Positions 5,294 to 6,627 of a stretch of 6,627 nt of DNA are shown here, piece by piece (within the stretch, counting starts at the first letter, position 1; each line of letters starts with the position of its first letter). The stretch is from contig CABUWR010000076.1 in NCBI GenBank assembly GCA_902495265.1, positions 1 to 6,627 on the forward strand, read 5' to 3'. The notes beneath the pieces are model-generated. The model was not told the DNA's origin. It searched no databases and saw only the letters and a program-made list of their open reading frames with translations. Source of the DNA: an uncultured Collinsella sp. (lineage in GTDB: Bacteria > Actinomycetota > Coriobacteriia > Coriobacteriales > Coriobacteriaceae). A program made the translations under genes and the position numbers.

Positions 5294-5311
5294 TGGTGCG
5301 GGCGAAAGGAC
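5294..5311 (-). pseudogene. tRNA-Leu 3' fragment (from T-loop to CCA)
   Basis: On the minus strand the 18 bases GTCCTTTCGCCCGCACCA equal the 3' end of the nearby tRNA-Leu(CAG), starting near the end of the T-loop and including the encoded CCA at 5294-5296. Everything 5' of the T-loop is absent. Confidence 0.85.
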
Positions 5312-5416
5312 GTCCGCGTATCCGCTTCGCGGATTCGCACCGGCTTCGGCCGCCTGCCGGCGTCCTCGCCAGCTCGCTAAAAACGCTCGCGTTTTCTTTA
5401 CGCTCGCTCCTTCGCA
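5312..5416. repeat. tRNA-associated hairpin-rich repeat core, copy 2
   Basis: This is homologous to 46-151 in the same orientation relative to its tRNA. It keeps the ATCCGC/GCGGAT hairpin (5320-5334, loop three bases instead of four) and the AAAACGC/GCGTTTT hairpin (5380-5395). A CGGC-TTCG-GCCG hairpin is formed at about 5341-5352. It joins the tRNA-Leu 3' fragment on the left and a T-loop block (GGTTCAAGTCC) on the right. I see no coding evidence. Confidence 0.75.
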
Positions 5417-5441
5417 GGTTCAAGTCCCTGCGATGGGCCCA
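5417..5441 (+). pseudogene. tRNA 3' half in plus orientation, T-loop to CCA
   Basis: The spacing fits a tRNA 3' end exactly: T-loop TTCAAGT at 5419-5425, T-stem 3' strand CCCTG, acceptor 3' strand CGATGGG, discriminator C at 5438 and CCA at 5439-5441. The T-stem 5' strand does not pair properly (GCAGG where CAGGG is expected), so the tRNA is cut at the T-arm and replaced by the repeat core. It does not match tRNA-Leu or tRNA-Arg beyond the T-loop, so it came from a different tRNA. Confidence 0.55.
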
Positions 5442-5445
5442 TAAC

Positions 5446-5470
5446 AAAAAAGCTCCCATTGCTGGGAGCT
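5446..5470 (-). terminator. Rho-independent terminator of tRNA-Leu
   Basis: The stem AGCTCCCA/TGGGAGCT (5451-5458 with 5463-5470) closes a GCAA loop, with TTTTTTGT following on the minus strand. It begins 11 bp after the CCA end of tRNA-Leu. Confidence 0.88.
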
Positions 5471-5481
5471 CTTTCATTTAA

Positions 5482-5568
5482 TGGTGCGGGCGAAAGGACT
5501 TGAACCTTCATGGGGTTGCCCCCATACGGACCTGAACCGTACGCGTCTGCCAATTCCGCCACGCCCGC
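5482..5568 (-). tRNA. tRNA-Leu(CAG)
   Basis: The minus strand folds as a class II tRNA. The acceptor stem is GCGGGCG/CGCCCGC and the anticodon stem TACGG/CCGTA with loop TTCAGGT (anticodon CAG, plus-strand positions 5532-5534). The long variable arm is TGGGG-GCAA-CCCCA and the T-arm is GAAGG-TTCAAGT-CCTTT. Discriminator A is at 5485 and CCA is encoded at 5482-5484. It reads CUG. It has its own promoter just after the tatD stop and its own terminator. Its 3' end and terminator are repeated 188 bp downstream. Confidence 0.97.
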
Positions 5569-5579
5569 GTGCAGGAATT

Positions 5580-5608
5580 AGAATAACGGAGCGCCACCGC
5601 GAACGCAA
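5580..5608 (-). promoter_or_regulatory. Promoter of tRNA-Leu
   Basis: On the minus strand TTGCGT (5603-5608) and TATTCT (5580-5585) are separated by exactly 17 bp, and the mature tRNA begins 11 bp after the -10. The promoter fits entirely between the tatD stop codon and the tRNA. Confidence 0.72.
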
Positions 5609-5611
5609 GAA

Positions 5612-6529
5612 CTATTTTTGAAAAAGTTTGCAGGCATTTTCCCAGGCGGCTCGGGCGATTGCCTCAGCGTCCTCGCCGGTACGATCGACGCGGTCGTTGA
5701 CCAGCGCGTTTGCTGTGATGGAAATCATTGCAGGCTCGCACTCAAGACCGCGAATGGGCTCCGGCGCCATATAGGGACAATCCGTCTCGAACAAAATACG
5801 GTCGAGCGGAGTTGCCGCGAATGCCTCGCGCACGTCGTCGTTGCGCTTAAAGGTAGCCGCGCCGCCATAGGCGATGTAACAACCCAAATCCACAAAGCGC
5901 TCCATCGTGGCTCGGTCCTCGCCAAAGCAGTGCAGTACGCAACCGGCCTGGGGCACACCCACCTCGCGCAGCACGTTGTACGCATCCACATGCGAGGTGC
6001 GCTCCTCGTCCGCGTCCTCATGACGCAGGTGCAGCTCTACCGGCACATCGCGGCGTACGGCAAGCTCCAGCTGCCGCGCCATGCAGTCGATCTGCACGTC
6101 GTGGGGCGCCGGCGCAATATCGTCGTCGTAATCCATGTGGTAGTCCAGACCGATCTCGCCGATGCCAACACACAACGGATCGTCGAGCGCAGTCACAATC
6201 TGGGCATGGATATCATCGGTGTAGTCCGGTGCGCCATAGGGGTGCACGCCGGCGAGATACTTAATCTGCGGAATATCTCGCATCGGCAAAATCTCGCGCA
6301 CCAGCCAGTCACTATAGTCCGTCACGCTACGCTTGTCGGCGATGGGGTCGAACATCGTCACCAGCAGGTCGACGCCCGCGGCTTTAGCGCGCACGAGCGT
6401 CTCGGGCACTTCTTTGCCCCAGAACGAAAGCAGATGCGCATGCGTGTCGGCAAGCGGTGCCAAGGGCACGGGACAAGTAACCGTCTTCTTTTTCTTGGTA
6501 AACGTCACGCGTTCGACATTAGGCGTCAT
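5612..6529 (-). CDS. tatD: TatD-family metal-dependent hydrolase, 305 aa
   Basis: TIM-barrel amidohydrolase-superfamily enzyme; characterised TatD proteins are divalent-metal-dependent 3'-5' exonucleases/DNases in the cytoplasm. The metal ligands are in order: DTHAH (H30, H32), GEIGLDYH (E125), ELHLRH (H167), VLHCF (H200) and ETDCPYMAPEP (D250). The usual RGxxN segment after the last motif reads RGLECEP here, so the common Asn is Cys. Length is slightly above the typical 255-265 because of a basic N-terminal extension (TKKKK) and an acidic stretch near MDYDDD at 132-137. I chose ATG 6529, with AGGAG (6537-6541) seven bases upstream; a more upstream start would run through the end of rsmA. The start overlaps the rsmA stop, implying translational coupling. 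The family is certain; the precise substrate is not. Confidence 0.93.
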   Translation of the reverse strand: MTPNVERVTFTKKKKTVTCPVPLAPLADTHAHLLSFWGKEVPETLVRAKAAGVDLLVTMFDPIADKRSVTDYSDWLVREILPMRDIPQIKYLAGVHPYGAPDYTDDIHAQIVTALDDPLCVGIGEIGLDYHMDYDDDIAPAPHDVQIDCMARQLELAVRRDVPVELHLRHEDADEERTSHVDAYNVLREVGVPQAGCVLHCFGEDRATMERFVDLGCYIAYGGAATFKRNDDVREAFAATPLDRILFETDCPYMAPEPIRGLECEPAMISITANALVNDRVDRTGEDAEAIARAAWENACKLFQK

Positions 6530-6627
6530 GGGAAAGCTCCTGAGCCAAGCGGACAAAGGCAGCGACGTCGAGCGTCTCGGCGCGCGTGGTAGGTGCGATA
6601 CCGCAGGCCTCAAAGGCGGCGTCGAGC
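6519..6627 (-). CDS. rsmA: RsmA/KsgA 16S rRNA dimethyladenosine transferase, C-terminal end (partial)
   Basis: Only the last 35 residues are in the window; the gene continues beyond its right edge. The frame ending in TAA at 6519-6521 reads ...EACGIAPTTRAETLDVAAFV RLAQELSHDA. This matches the typical KsgA tail, in which a Gly-Ile-x-Pro-x-x-Arg-Ala-Glu-Thr-Leu motif is followed by a short helix. The enzyme dimethylates two adjacent adenines near the 3' end of 16S rRNA during 30S assembly. It overlaps the tatD start by 11 bases and carries the tatD ribosome binding site in its coding sequence, so the two are an operon. With so little sequence, the call rests on the tail motif and on the common tatD/ksgA neighbourhood. 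Confidence 0.75.
   Translation of the reverse strand, partial: LDAAFEACGIAPTTRAETLDVAAFVRLAQELSHDA

Larger units (their letters stand above)
5254..5311 (-). repeat. Direct repeat: tRNA-Leu terminator plus tRNA-Leu 3' end (outer copy)
   Basis: These 58 bases are identical to 5442-5499, a 188-bp period. They hold a full terminator (AGCTCCCA/TGGGAGCT stem at 5263-5282 with a TTTTTTGT tail on the minus strand) and the CCA-proximal end of tRNA-Leu. Identity stops inside the T-loop at 5311. Confidence 0.9.

Noticed and set aside
1..5499. CRISPR array
   Set aside because: The repeats at each end occur only twice per locus with a period of about 190 bp, contain tRNA and terminator sequence, and differ between the loci. 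There are no spacers and no cas genes.
5618..6592. Long (324 aa) plus-strand open frame antisense to tatD
   Set aside because: TatD carries all metal-binding motifs on the minus strand; the antisense frame has no recognisable domain or ribosome binding site.

Overview
This roughly 6.6 kb stretch reads as ordinary chromosome of a high-GC gut actinobacterium. The protein style, the gene set and the tRNA-linked repeats suggest a Coriobacteriia member close to Collinsella. That placement is recognition by eye, not a database result. Almost everything is transcribed leftward (minus strand); the one supported plus-strand gene is a 57-residue membrane protein.

Layout from right to left, in the direction of transcription. 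The C-terminal end of rsmA/ksgA (16S rRNA dimethyladenosine transferase) overlaps the start of a TatD-family metal-dependent hydrolase. A tRNA-Leu(CAG) with its own promoter and terminator follows. Next comes a 188-bp module in which the tRNA terminator and the 3' end of tRNA-Leu are repeated around a GC-rich hairpin-rich core. A 219-bp element with about 30-bp inverted ends follows, and then a slipin/stomatin-type SPFH membrane protein gene. rlmH lies 6 bp downstream of it and is probably co-transcribed, and proC follows after 73 bp. The 155 bp between proC and the small membrane protein gene is filled by an inverted pair of REP-like sequences surrounding a strong hairpin. The small gene diverges from serS. 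serS ends in a clear terminator, followed by an unrecognised 125-aa gene whose promoter region carries a LexA-like palindrome. The window ends with tRNA-Arg(ACG), its terminator, and a second copy of the tRNA-linked module with a 191-bp period.

The coding genes are mainly translation housekeeping: aminoacylation of tRNA-Ser, rRNA modification by RlmH and RsmA, and two tRNAs. Proline synthesis (ProC), a TatD nuclease-like enzyme and an SPFH membrane scaffold protein are added.

The unusual content is between the genes. The same core of about 105 bp sits beside both tRNA genes in the same relative orientation. At each locus it is bounded by tRNA 3' ends broken inside the T-loop and by a duplicated terminator. 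This looks like a recurrent tRNA-associated element or recombination product and is the most interesting signal here. The TIR element, the REPIN-like pair and the LexA-like site are secondary leads.
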